NCBI RefSeq assembly: GCF_023091865.1
Contig: NZ_JAHXDI010000003.1
Span: 539,213 to 603,212, forward strand
DNA: 64,000 nucleotides
Direction: 5' to 3'
Origin: Chromohalobacter moromii
GTDB taxonomy: Bacteria; Pseudomonadota; Gammaproteobacteria; Pseudomonadales; Halomonadaceae
Shown in pieces: positions 46,621 through 54,331 of this stretch (position 1 is the first letter of the stretch; each line of letters begins with the position of its first letter). Both the position numbers and the translations under genes were made by a program. The notes under the pieces are model-generated. The model did no database searches. It worked only from the letters and a program-made list of their open reading frames with translations, and was not told the origin of the DNA.

Positions 46621-47472
46621 TCAGCGCGGTAAGCTGACCGGGAGATTGTCGATCAAGCGGGTGGTGCCGAGGTGCGCGGCGACGAGCAGTATCGTCTCGC
46701 GAGTCTCCAGTGCAACCGGGCCCAGATCCTGGGTACGACGCAGCTCGAGGTAATCGGGTTTGAAGCCTTCCGCCGCCAGGCTCGCTAACCCCTCACGCAG
46801 TGCCGACGCCGGAGGCTCGCCGCCTTGCAGTGCGTCACGCACCTGGCACAGGACGCGATACAGTGCGGGAGCGCGCTGACGCTCCGCAGTACTCAGATAA
46901 GCGTTGCGTGAGGAGAGCGCTAGGCCGTCCTCGGCACGTTGGGTAGGTACGCCGACGATCTCGATCGGGAAATGCAGGTCCGCCACCAGTTTACGGATGA
47001 CCATTAATTGTTGGTAATCCTTGCGGCCAAAGTAGGCCACGTCCGGCTGTACCAGGTTGAAGAGCAAGCTGACGACCGTGGCCACGCCGTTGAAGTGACC
47101 CGGGCGATTGGCGCCGCACAGCCCTTCCGAGACGTCGGGCACGCTGACGTGCGTATGCGCCTCGAGACCGTGCGGGTAGAGCGCATCGGCACTGGGGGCG
47201 AAGACGATATCGCAGCCGTGGCTCGCCAGCGCCTGTGTATCGGCCTCGAGCGTGCGCGGGTAGCTCGAGAAGTCTTCATTGGCCCCGAACTGGAGCGGGT
47301 TGACGAAGATGGTGGCGACCACCACGTCCGCATCACGGCGCGCGGCATCGACTAGAGCTAAATGCCCGGCGTGCAGATTGCCCATGGTCGGTACCAAGGC
47401 AATGCGCTGGCCGTCGCGGCGTGGGAGGTTCAAATGGGCACGCAATTCGGCGATGTCGTGCAGCGTCAACAT
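46621..47472 (-). CDS. panC: Pantothenate synthetase
   Basis: PanC joins pantoate and beta-alanine with ATP to pantothenate, the precursor of CoA. The 283-residue product shows the ATP-binding VPTMGNLHAGHLALV (HxGH), FVNPLQFGANEDFSSYPRT and YFGRKDYQQLMVIRK plus ALSSRNAYLS. The ATG at 47472 overlaps the panB stop by one base (TGATG); the frame is open 3 codons further upstream inside panB. No panD is visible in the window. Confidence 0.96.
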   Translation of the reverse strand: MLTLHDIAELRAHLNLPRRDGQRIALVPTMGNLHAGHLALVDAARRDADVVVATIFVNPLQFGANEDFSSYPRTLEADTQALASHGCDIVFAPSADALYPHGLEAHTHVSVPDVSEGLCGANRPGHFNGVATVVSLLFNLVQPDVAYFGRKDYQQLMVIRKLVADLHFPIEIVGVPTQRAEDGLALSSRNAYLSTAERQRAPALYRVLCQVRDALQGGEPPASALREGLASLAAEGFKPDYLELRRTQDLGPVALETRETILLVAAHLGTTRLIDNLPVSLPR

Positions 47473-48263
47473 CAGAAACAATGCTCCTCGGCGGGAAACT
47501 GGCGTGTCTTGACGGCGTCGTGGTAGGCCGCGAACGCGGCCTGAATACTATCGTGGCCGGTCAGGAAGTTCTTGGCGAAACGTGGCGGTCGCCCATGCGT
47601 CACGCCGAGGATGTCATGCATCACCAAAATCTGGCCATCCACGTCGGGGCCTGCACCGATCCCGATCACCGGGACCTCCACTGCATCGCGCACGGCGCGA
47701 CCCAGCGCGGCGGGCACGCACTCGAGCAGGATCACCGAGGCACCGGCAGCGACCAGCAAGCGGGCATCGTCGACGATGCGCTGGGCATCGTCCTGTTCGC
47801 GGCCTTGCACCTTGTAGCCCCCGAACTGGTGCACGCTCTGAGGCGTCAGGCCCAGATGCGCGCATACCGGAACGCCTCGCCGCGTGAGGGCGCGCACATC
47901 GTCGTGCATCCAGCCCGCGCCTTCGATTTTGACGAGCTCAGCGCCGGCGCGCATCAGGGCGCCGGCATCGTGCAGCAACTGGCGCGTGTCGGCGTTGCTC
48001 ATGAAGGGCAAGTCGACCATCAACAGGCTGCGCTGTTTGCCGCGCGCTACGCAGCGCGTGTGATAAAGGATGTCGTCGAGTGTCACGGGAATCGTGCTGG
48101 CATGACCCTGCAGCACCATGCCCAGCGAATCGCCCACCAGCAGCACATCGATACCGGCGGCGCCCGCATGCTGTGCGAACGAGGCATCGTAGGCCGTCAG
48201 GCAACTGAACGGTTCGCTGGCATGCTTGAAGGCATTGAGATGGCTCAAGGTGACGGTTTTCAT
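47472..48263 (-). CDS. panB: 3-methyl-2-oxobutanoate hydroxymethyltransferase
   Basis: PanB adds a hydroxymethyl group from methylene-tetrahydrofolate to ketoisovalerate, the first step to pantothenate. The 263-residue product shows LTAYDASFA, VLLVGDSLGMVLQGH, HLGLTPQSVHQFGGYKVQGR and VIGIGAGPDVDGQILVMHD. I start it at MKTVTLSHLNAFK (48263), with GGAA upstream; an ATG four codons earlier (48275) is possible. It follows folK, giving folate and pantothenate genes together. Confidence 0.96.
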   Translation of the reverse strand: MKTVTLSHLNAFKHASEPFSCLTAYDASFAQHAGAAGIDVLLVGDSLGMVLQGHASTIPVTLDDILYHTRCVARGKQRSLLMVDLPFMSNADTRQLLHDAGALMRAGAELVKIEGAGWMHDDVRALTRRGVPVCAHLGLTPQSVHQFGGYKVQGREQDDAQRIVDDARLLVAAGASVILLECVPAALGRAVRDAVEVPVIGIGAGPDVDGQILVMHDILGVTHGRPPRFAKNFLTGHDSIQAAFAAYHDAVKTRQFPAEEHCF

Positions 48264-48305
48264 GAAACATTCCATGCTGTGGCGGCCCGCGCGGGCCTGG
48301 GGGAA

Positions 48306-48356
48306 GTGTTACCGCAAACGTTACCTCAGGGTGCCGAGAGTGTGGATCGGTAACAC
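48306..48356. repeat. TGTTAC/GTAACA inverted repeat between folK and panB
   Basis: GTGTTACC (48306-48313) and GGTAACAC (48349-48356) form a perfect 8-base inverted repeat 35 bases apart, with a third half site CGTTACC at 48319-48325. It could be an operator, or an RNA hairpin in the panB leader. A similar pair lies upstream of the putative sRNA at 50995-51045. Confidence 0.6.
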
Positions 48357-48375
48357 ATCGGCTGCAACTCGACTT

Positions 48376-48876
48376 TTAGGGAAGAAGACGGTGCAAGTCC
48401 GCACCATCATGATGCTTAGCCAGGGTCGCGCTGGTCTTGCCTGCGATCGTTACCTGTGGTGCGAACTCCGCCAGGGGAATCAGTACGAAGGCGCGTTCGC
48501 GCATGGCCGGATGAGGGAGCGTCAGGCGCGGTGTTTGCCATTCGAGATTCGCGTAGAGCAAGAGATCGAGGTCCAACGTACGCGGCCCCCAATGGCGTTG
48601 GCGCACCCGGCGATGTCGTTGCTCGAGTGCCTGCAGTTGATCGAGCAAGGCCAGCGGCGAGAGTCGTGTGAATACGCAGGCAACGGCATTGATGAAGTCG
48701 GGTTGATCTTGGGGGCCCACCGGCGCTGAGGCATACAAGGAGGAATGCTCCGCCAAGTAGGTCAGCGGCAGGGCAGCGAGTTCGTGCAGCGCGCGCGTGA
48801 CATGCGCGCGCGGCCCGTCCAGGTTGCTGCCCAGGCCGATATAGGCCGCTACGTGGTCACTCTTGGCGCCCGTCAT
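48376..48876 (-). CDS. folK: 6-hydroxymethyl-7,8-dihydropterin pyrophosphokinase
   Basis: FolK transfers pyrophosphate from ATP to hydroxymethyl-dihydropterin, the step before FolP. The 166-residue product shows AAYIGLGSNLDGPRAHV, DFINAVACVFTRL and the metal/pterin motif RHWGPRTLDLDLLLYAN. I start it at MTGAKSDHVA (48876), which overlaps the pcnB 3' end by 20 bases; the longer frame to 48954 lies wholly inside pcnB. C-terminal to the core is a short extra tail. Confidence 0.94.
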   Translation of the reverse strand: MTGAKSDHVAAYIGLGSNLDGPRAHVTRALHELAALPLTYLAEHSSLYASAPVGPQDQPDFINAVACVFTRLSPLALLDQLQALEQRHRRVRQRHWGPRTLDLDLLLYANLEWQTPRLTLPHPAMRERAFVLIPLAEFAPQVTIAGKTSATLAKHHDGADLHRLLP

Positions 48877-50272
48877 TGCCTTGCTCGGAGGACGTATTGC
48901 GCCGCCGGCGGCGGCGACGCTTGGGGCGGTCGGACGTGCCGGCCGGGGAGCCACTGGTCTTGGCGATCAGGCGTGCCTGCTCATGGTCGTCGCCTTCCTG
49001 GAAGGCTGTCCACCAAGCACCGAGCCCGGGGGCGATCTCACCGGCGCTCTCCCGCAGCAGGAGGAAGTCATAGGCGGCGCGGAAACGGGTATGCTCCAGG
49101 GTCTGAAAGGCGCGTTTGCCGCGACGCTTTGGCAAGCGTTGCTGAAGGTCCCAGATTTCCCGCATCGGCATGCTGAAACGCTTGGGGATCGAGGTGTGCT
49201 GCAGTTGCCGCGAGATGCTTTGCTGCGAGGCAGTCTGCTGCGCAGGGATCGGCGGCATGCCATCGCTCTCGAGGCGTTCGGCACGTAGCCGCATGCCGGG
49301 CCACAGCAGGGCACCGTACAGAAACGCCGGCGTGACGGGGCGTTCTTCCCGGATGCGCCGGTCGGTGTTGATCAAGGCTTGCTCGATCAGTGGCTTGGCC
49401 CACTCACGTTCCGCGATGGCCTCTTCGACCTCCGGGAACAACATGGCGAACAGGCCATACTCACGGAGCAGCTCGAAGGTGCGCAGCGCTTGCCCGGAAA
49501 GGAAGAGCTTGAGTACTTCTTCGAATAAACGTGCCGGAGGAATCTGCAACAGCAAAGGTGCCAATTCGAGAATCGGTGTCTCGGTGCGCGGCTCGATGTC
49601 GAAGTCCAGCTTGGCGGCGAAGCGTACGGCACGCAGCATGCGCACCGGATCTTCGCGATAGCGCACCTCGGGGTCGCCGATCAAGCGCAGGGTGCGGGCT
49701 TCGAGATCATTCACGCCGTCGGCCCAATCGTGAATCGAGAAGTCGGCGATGTTGTAGTAAAGCGCATTGACCGTGAAGTCGCGACGTAGCGCGTCTTCCT
49801 CGATGGTGCCCCAGACGTTGTCACGCAGCAGCAAGCCGTCGTCGGATTGCTGGGAATGCGCGGTGTCTTGATCGTCGCCGGGCCGTCCACGGAAGGTAGT
49901 GACTTCAATGACTTCGCGGCCGAAGCGCACATGGACGATGCGGAAGCGGCGCCCGATAATGCGTGAGTTACGAAACAGCGTGCGTATTTCTTCCGGCGTG
50001 GCATCGGTGGCGATGTCGAAGTCTTTGGGGACTTTACCGAGCAGTGAGTCACGCACACAGCCACCTACCAGGTAGGCTTCATGGCCGGCATTATGCAGAC
50101 GATACAGCACCTTGAGAGCATTCTCGCTGAACAGGCGCCGCGATACGTCGTGCTGATCGCGCGGTATGACGCGCAATGTGGGTGTGGAATGGCCGGAAGG
50201 CTGTTGAGCGCCAAACAGGGTCTTCAAACGTTCACCGGGGCGTTGGAGAAAGCGGGTAAATCCTTTGAACAT
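48857..50272 (-). CDS. pcnB: Poly(A) polymerase I
   Basis: PcnB adds 3' poly(A) tails that promote RNA decay. The 471-residue class II nucleotidyltransferase has GYEAYLVGGCVRDSLLG-type sequence (seen as HEAYLVGGCVRDSLLG), the catalytic DFDIATDATPEE with its Asp pair, RDFTVNALYYNI and FAAKLDFDIEPRT. The C-terminal tail is Arg/Lys-rich (RRRRRR), as in E. coli. Pseudomonas places crcZ and cbrB directly upstream of pcnB, and the same order is seen here. Confidence 0.95.
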   Translation of the reverse strand: MFKGFTRFLQRPGERLKTLFGAQQPSGHSTPTLRVIPRDQHDVSRRLFSENALKVLYRLHNAGHEAYLVGGCVRDSLLGKVPKDFDIATDATPEEIRTLFRNSRIIGRRFRIVHVRFGREVIEVTTFRGRPGDDQDTAHSQQSDDGLLLRDNVWGTIEEDALRRDFTVNALYYNIADFSIHDWADGVNDLEARTLRLIGDPEVRYREDPVRMLRAVRFAAKLDFDIEPRTETPILELAPLLLQIPPARLFEEVLKLFLSGQALRTFELLREYGLFAMLFPEVEEAIAEREWAKPLIEQALINTDRRIREERPVTPAFLYGALLWPGMRLRAERLESDGMPPIPAQQTASQQSISRQLQHTSIPKRFSMPMREIWDLQQRLPKRRGKRAFQTLEHTRFRAAYDFLLLRESAGEIAPGLGAWWTAFQEGDDHEQARLIAKTSGSPAGTSDRPKRRRRRRRNTSSEQGNDGRQE

Positions 50273-50401
50273 GCGTCGTTAACGACTTGCGGAGAGCGAA
50301 GTCGCTAGTGTAAGCCGACACTCCTTGGCTTGCAAAGGATGTGGCGTGATGGGAAGCGAGAACGGATTCATCTTAAGAAAGAGGTGGAAATGCATGGCAT
50401 T

Positions 50402-50894
50402 AGAAAGGGGAGACCCGATGGGCCTCCCCTAAGTATGCTGTGCAACGTCCTTGCTGCTGTTTCTTCTTCGTGATGGCGCATCGCCTTGAATACGCACCAC
50501 AGTCACCAATGAAATTCGGCGGACAAGCAGTGTTCTTGTTGTTGTGACTCTTCCCGCGTGGTGACCACCTCGTATTCAAAACAATAATCCAACCACGACG
50601 ACATCGTTTCTCCCGACGTTTTGTTGTTGTTGTCGGGATGCTTCGAGCGAAGGCATTGTTCTTGTTGGGCCTCGCATGAAGCGTCGCGTCCTGGTTCGGT
50701 TCCGGATCTCGACCATCTTGTTGTTGTTGGCGGTCGACTCGCATTGCGTCTCGTATTTTTTTGTTGGCGATTCGCTTGCGATGTTCCAGCTCGACGTTGT
50801 TGTGTTTGTTGTTGCCGATGTCGGGCTGAGCACCTGGGACGTACGTTATTGTCGTTGTTCGTGCGCCACGGGCGTCCGGCTGTTGTTTTTCTTG
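50402..50894 (-). ncRNA. Putative CrcZ-like Hfq-titrating small RNA
   Basis: A gene-free region between cbrB and pcnB. The minus strand carries a sigma-54 promoter (50905-50920), giving an expected start near 50894, and a strong terminator stem ending near 50402, so about 490 nt. In between are about nine A-rich motifs of the AANAANAA kind. Their positions are 50881-50893, 50844-50860, 50795-50814, 50752-50767, 50713-50730, 50652-50669, 50615-50634, 50528-50547 and 50449-50472. Such motifs bind the distal face of Hfq. The motifs at 50615-50634 and 50713-50730 sit in hairpin loops closed by CCCGAC/GTCGGG and TCGACC/GGTCGA. Pseudomonas CrcZ has the same neighbours, promoter class and motif type. 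Open frames inside (up to 174 codons) are byproducts of the AAC/GTT repeats, with no start signals. Homology to CrcZ is inferred, not shown by alignment. Confidence 0.8.
50405..50429 (-). terminator. Terminator of the CrcZ-like RNA
   Basis: On the minus strand GGGGAGGCCC-ATC-GGGTCTCCCC, a 10-bp stem with one G-U pair and a 3-base loop, then TTTCT. The U-run is short but the stem is very stable. Confidence 0.75.
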
Positions 50895-50904
50895 ATCTAT
50901 ATGT

Positions 50905-50920
50905 TGCAGTGGCCGTGCCA
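50905..50920 (-). promoter_or_regulatory. Sigma-54 promoter of the CrcZ-like RNA
   Basis: The minus strand reads TGGCACG-GCCA-CTGCA, matching TGGCACG-N4-TTGCA at 11 of 12 positions with the invariant GG and GC in correct spacing. The predicted start is near 50894, directly before the first A-rich motif. Confidence 0.82.
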
Positions 50921-50994
50921 CCATTTGTTTTTTTCTTTTAAATCAATGTTTTATGGTTTTTTGTGAAAGTTCCCTGCGTTTCGAAAGAGCCTGG

Positions 50995-51045
50995 TGTTAC
51001 CGAATTTGCCGCATAACGGGGCATCTCTTGTGTGGGATGGTAACA
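50995..51045. promoter_or_regulatory. Candidate CbrB upstream activating sites
   Basis: TGTTAC (50995-51000), 12 bases, ATAACG (51013-51018), then GTAACA (51040-51045). The sites lie about 100-150 bases upstream of the predicted sRNA start, a normal distance for a sigma-54 activator. I recall CbrB sites in Pseudomonas as TGTTAC/GTAACA palindromes; the second half site is imperfect at the close spacing. Confidence 0.55.
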
Positions 51046-51162
51046 ACTGGTGCATCGGCCTCGTCCCAATGGCGCATAGGGTCTCTAAAAAGGGCGAGAA
51101 ATGCGCTTAGACCATAGTCGCGACAGGGGGCAAAAGGCGCTCGGCGTTGGCATTAAGCGGTC

Positions 51163-52527
51163 TCACGCTAGACGGCGGGCGTTTTTCTTGCGTGGAATGC
51201 CCAGGCGCTGGCGGCGCTCCCACAGGCACTTGCGGCTGATGCCCAGCTTCTGGGCCAGCTCGGTTTCACTCATCTGCGCCTGATGCTCGAGGACGAAATG
51301 CTGGAAGTAGTCTTCTAGGGAAAGGTCGTCGTCGAGCACGTCTTCCTCCTCGGGGGCGGCGGAAGGCTCGGAAGATGCAGAGACCGGCTCCTGTCTGCGT
51401 TCCAGTGGGAGGCCGAGGTCGTCGGGGTGGATAAGATGGCCCTCGGCGAGGATGACCCCGCGCTCCAGGGCGTTCTCCAGCTCACGCACATTGCCTGGCC
51501 AGGCGTAACCGAGAATGTCGCGGCGTGCGGCGCGCGATAAGCGCAATCCCGGTCGTGCATGGCGAGTGCAAGCACGCTCGAGAAGAACTTGGGCAATGGA
51601 GAGAATATCGTCGTCACGTTCGCGAAGCGGTGGCAGCTCGATCTGCATGACATTGAGACGATAGTAGAGATCGAGCCTGAATTCGCCGCTGCGTGATAAC
51701 GAGTGCAAGTCACGATGCGTTGCCGCGATCAGACGCACATCGACGTAACGCGTTTCAACCGAGCCGATACGCCGAATCTCGCCTTCCTGAAGCACTCGCA
51801 ACAGACGGGCCTGAGCGTCCAGAGGCAGCTCGCCGATCTCATCGAGGAAGAGCGTGCCGCCATCGGCGGCTTCGACCAGGCCGGTGCGCGCGCTGTTGGC
51901 GCCTGTGAAAGCGCCCTTTTCGTGACCGAAGAGTTCGGATTCGATCAGGGTTTCGGGAATCGCGGCGCAGTTGACGCAGATCAGCGGTGCCTTGGTGCGA
52001 CGGCTCTGGCGATGCAGGGCACGCGCGACCAGCTCCTTGCCGGTGCCGGACTCCCCCTGCACGAGCACGGTCACGTCGGCGGGGGCCGTCTTGCGGATGC
52101 GTTCGTAGACGCGCTGCATGGCGATGCACTCGCCGATCATGCCGCGGGGAACACCGCTAGGGGTGGCGATTTCCTGGGGCGCTGGGCGTGACAACACGCG
52201 TGATACGGTCGCCAGGACGTCATCTTCATCGACGGGTTTGGCGATACAGTCAACGGCACCTTCCTTGAGCGCGACTACAGCCTTGCGCAGGCTGGCGTGG
52301 TCGGTCATGACCAAGACTGGCGTTGGGGCGCTCAGCGCGAGCATCTGGGTGCCGTCTTCTCCCACCAGGCGCAGATCGCAGACCACCAGGTCGAAGGTCT
52401 GCGGAGCCAGCGCTTGGGCAGCGTCGAGCGATGTGGCGGTCGCGACGTTGTACGCTTGACGCTCGAGCAGGTCCTTCAGGGCCTGACGCGGCGTGTCTTC
52501 GTTTTCGACGATCAGGATTCGGCTCAT
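51163..52527 (-). CDS. cbrB: CbrB-like sigma-54-dependent response regulator
   Basis: An NtrC-family activator of 454 residues. The receiver domain (1-~110) has the phospho-acceptor Asp51 (VVCDLRL), Thr75 and Lys97, but one residue of the acidic pocket is Asn (VENED, Asn9). The AAA+ domain has GESGTGKE and the sigma-54-contacting GAFTGA loop ([11 protein letters not shown]). The Fis-type DNA-binding end [20 protein letters not shown] is that of CbrB, which controls carbon/nitrogen balance and crcZ in Pseudomonas. I start it at [11 protein letters not shown]; an ATG three codons earlier (52536) is possible. No sensor kinase gene is adjacent: gluQRS lies 172 bases upstream, where cbrA sits in Pseudomonas. 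Confidence 0.92.
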   Translation of the reverse strand: MSRILIVENEDTPRQALKDLLERQAYNVATATSLDAAQALAPQTFDLVVCDLRLVGEDGTQMLALSAPTPVLVMTDHASLRKAVVALKEGAVDCIAKPVDEDDVLATVSRVLSRPAPQEIATPSGVPRGMIGECIAMQRVYERIRKTAPADVTVLVQGESGTGKELVARALHRQSRRTKAPLICVNCAAIPETLIESELFGHEKGAFTGANSARTGLVEAADGGTLFLDEIGELPLDAQARLLRVLQEGEIRRIGSVETRYVDVRLIAATHRDLHSLSRSGEFRLDLYYRLNVMQIELPPLRERDDDILSIAQVLLERACTRHARPGLRLSRAARRDILGYAWPGNVRELENALERGVILAEGHLIHPDDLGLPLERRQEPVSASSEPSAAPEEEDVLDDDLSLEDYFQHFVLEHQAQMSETELAQKLGISRKCLWERRQRLGIPRKKNARRLA

Positions 52528-52699
52528 GGGCCTCATGGTCGCGTGAATGCATGGAGAGTGGCCGGACGTCGGCTCATACGGTGTTCGGTTGGCTTGTATC
52601 CTGACGCCTGCCGGCTGGGCGAATCAAGCCAAGAGGTGTGCGACCATGGCATGACAAGAGCGCTGTCGAGGCATCGGGTGTACGTGCGGAGGTGGGCGC

Positions 52700-53575
52700 T
52701 CAGTGCTCGTTCGCTGCCATGTGGCGCAGGCGTTCCGGGCGCCAGGCGGAGATTGCTGAATCGAGCTGATCGGCTACGCAGGCATGCGCCATCTCGCGTG
52801 GCGGTTGTTGCCCGAGGCGCTGCAAAGCATGGTGCAGGGTGTGGCGGATGCCAGCTTCATCGGTCGGTAGCGCGGGGGCAAGGTTCTGCTTGGAGAGCTT
52901 CTGGCCATTATCGCCGAGCACCAAGGGAAGGTGTAAGTAACGCGGCACCGGGCATTCCAGTGCGTCCTGCAACTGACGCTGCCAGGGGGTGTTGTCGAGT
53001 AGGTCGGCACCGCGCACTACATCGGATACGCCTTGGTCGGCGTCATCGACGACCACCGCGAGCTGATAGGCCCAAAGGTCGTCCTTGCGCTTGAGGACCA
53101 CGTCGCCCAACTCGGTGGGATCGAAGCGCTGGTGACCCAGGCGTCGGTCCTCCCATTCGATGGGACGCCGGCCAAGATCGCTGCGCAGTCGCCAGGCTAG
53201 GGGGCGCTCGGGATTCAGCGGTCCGTGCCGGCACCAACCGGGATAGATGGCATATTCGCGCCATTCCTTGCGCGAACAGCTGCATGGGTAGGCAAGCCCT
53301 AGCGCGGCAAGGCGTTCGAGCGCTGCCTGGTAAGCGGCGTGACGCTCGTTCTGATGGCGTACGGGGCCATCCCATTTCAGACCGAAGGCTTCCAACTGGC
53401 GGAGAATGGTATCGGCGGCGCCAGTGGGGCAGCGTGGCGGATCGATATCCTCGATACGCACGAGCCAGCGCCCCTTGGCGTGGCGCGCGTCGAGAAAGCT
53501 CGCCAGGGCCGCCAACAGTGATCCCAGGTGCAGGGGCCCTGAGGGTGTCGGTGCGAAGCGACCGGTGTACGCCAT
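52700..53575 (-). CDS. gluQRS: Glutamyl-Q tRNA(Asp) synthetase
   Basis: GluQ-RS attaches glutamate to the queuosine base in the tRNA-Asp anticodon. The 291-residue product resembles a truncated glutamyl-tRNA synthetase with no anticodon-binding domain. It shows GRFAPTPSGPLHLGSLLAAL (HLGS in place of HIGH), the zinc ligands CSCSRKEW...YPGWC, VRGADLLDNTPWQ and the KMSKS-like KLSKQN. The gene follows dksA with a hairpin between them, a conserved pair. Confidence 0.95.
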   Translation of the reverse strand: MAYTGRFAPTPSGPLHLGSLLAALASFLDARHAKGRWLVRIEDIDPPRCPTGAADTILRQLEAFGLKWDGPVRHQNERHAAYQAALERLAALGLAYPCSCSRKEWREYAIYPGWCRHGPLNPERPLAWRLRSDLGRRPIEWEDRRLGHQRFDPTELGDVVLKRKDDLWAYQLAVVVDDADQGVSDVVRGADLLDNTPWQRQLQDALECPVPRYLHLPLVLGDNGQKLSKQNLAPALPTDEAGIRHTLHHALQRLGQQPPREMAHACVADQLDSAISAWRPERLRHMAANEH

Positions 53576-53600
53576 GTCACACGTTACCTACGCAATGGCA

Positions 53601-53624
53601 AACGGGCACCCGTAGGTGCCCGTT
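53601..53624 (-). terminator. Terminator-like hairpin between dksA and gluQRS
   Basis: A perfect 10-bp stem AACGGGCACC/GGTGCCCGTT with a 4-base loop; only a short T-run follows on the minus strand, so termination may be partial and gluQRS reached by read-through. Confidence 0.65.
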
Positions 53625-53646
53625 GAAGGGGTGTTCAGGGACGATT

Positions 53647-54084
53647 TCAACCGCCGAGTTGCTTTTCCTTGAGCTCCGCCAGCGTTTTGCAGTCGACGCA
53701 GAGCGTGGCGGTGGGGCGCGCCTCGAGGCGGCGAATGCCGATCTCGACGCCGCAGGCTTCACAGAAGCCATAGTCGTCTTCATCGATATTCTCGATGGTC
53801 TCGTTGATCTTCTTGAGGAGCTTGCGCTCGCGGTCACGGGTACGCAATTCCAGGTTGAAGCCTTCTTCCTGGGTGGCACGGTCGGCCGGGTCGGCGAAGT
53901 TGTTGGCCTCTTCCTGCAGGTGGCGCACCGTGCGATCCACCTCTTCCATGAGCTCCTGTTTCCAGATGAGCAGGATTTGGCGGAAGTGCGCGAGCTGTTG
54001 CTCGTTCATGTATTCTTCACCCGGCGCCGGCTCGTACGGGGTGAATTTTTTCGGCGCTTCCGATTTGATTTCCGCTACTGGCAT
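53647..54084 (-). CDS. dksA: RNA polymerase-binding transcription factor DksA
   Basis: DksA enters the RNA polymerase secondary channel and, with ppGpp, represses rRNA and activates amino-acid promoters. The 145-residue product has the coiled coil with tip residues DPADRA and the zinc finger CEAC...CVDC (FCEACGVEIGIRRLEARPTA between the pairs). It is close to E. coli DksA in length and C-terminal sequence. The 247-base region upstream to sfsA holds its promoter. Confidence 0.97.
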   Translation of the reverse strand: MPVAEIKSEAPKKFTPYEPAPGEEYMNEQQLAHFRQILLIWKQELMEEVDRTVRHLQEEANNFADPADRATQEEGFNLELRTRDRERKLLKKINETIENIDEDDYGFCEACGVEIGIRRLEARPTATLCVDCKTLAELKEKQLGG

Positions 54085-54331
54085 GGGACTGCCTCATTAC
54101 GCAAGTGACTTGGGCCGATGCCTGGCCAGGGTAGGGCTTGGGCGCCCGCCCGAAGCCTTGCTTATTTAGCGGAAAAGTTCAGGCTTTGCAACCATTCTCG
54201 GCGATAAAATGATGCGTTCCGATCTCGGTCAAAACGCTGGAGCGCGCGCGTTACGCGGCCATACGGCCGCTATCGCGAGAATGTGATTTTTTGTCCCATG
54301 GTGTGACGCGTTAGCGACTCAAGAGGGGAAG
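54085..54331. promoter_or_regulatory. Divergent promoter region of dksA and sfsA
   Basis: No gene seen. It contains an inverted repeat GCGGCC-ATAC-GGCCGC at 54255-54270, within a CG-rich stretch, and AGAGGGG just before sfsA. I could not assign promoter boxes. Confidence 0.4.

Noticed and set aside
47421..48353. A 310-codon plus-strand frame opposite panB and panC
   Set aside because: It is the complement of two clear overlapping genes, as expected in high-GC DNA.
50400..50924. A 174-codon minus-strand frame and 96-106-codon plus-strand frames in the cbrB-pcnB gap
   Set aside because: Composition is dominated by AAC/GTT runs, there are no ribosome sites or family motifs, and the predicted sRNA terminator and A-rich array explain the sequence better.
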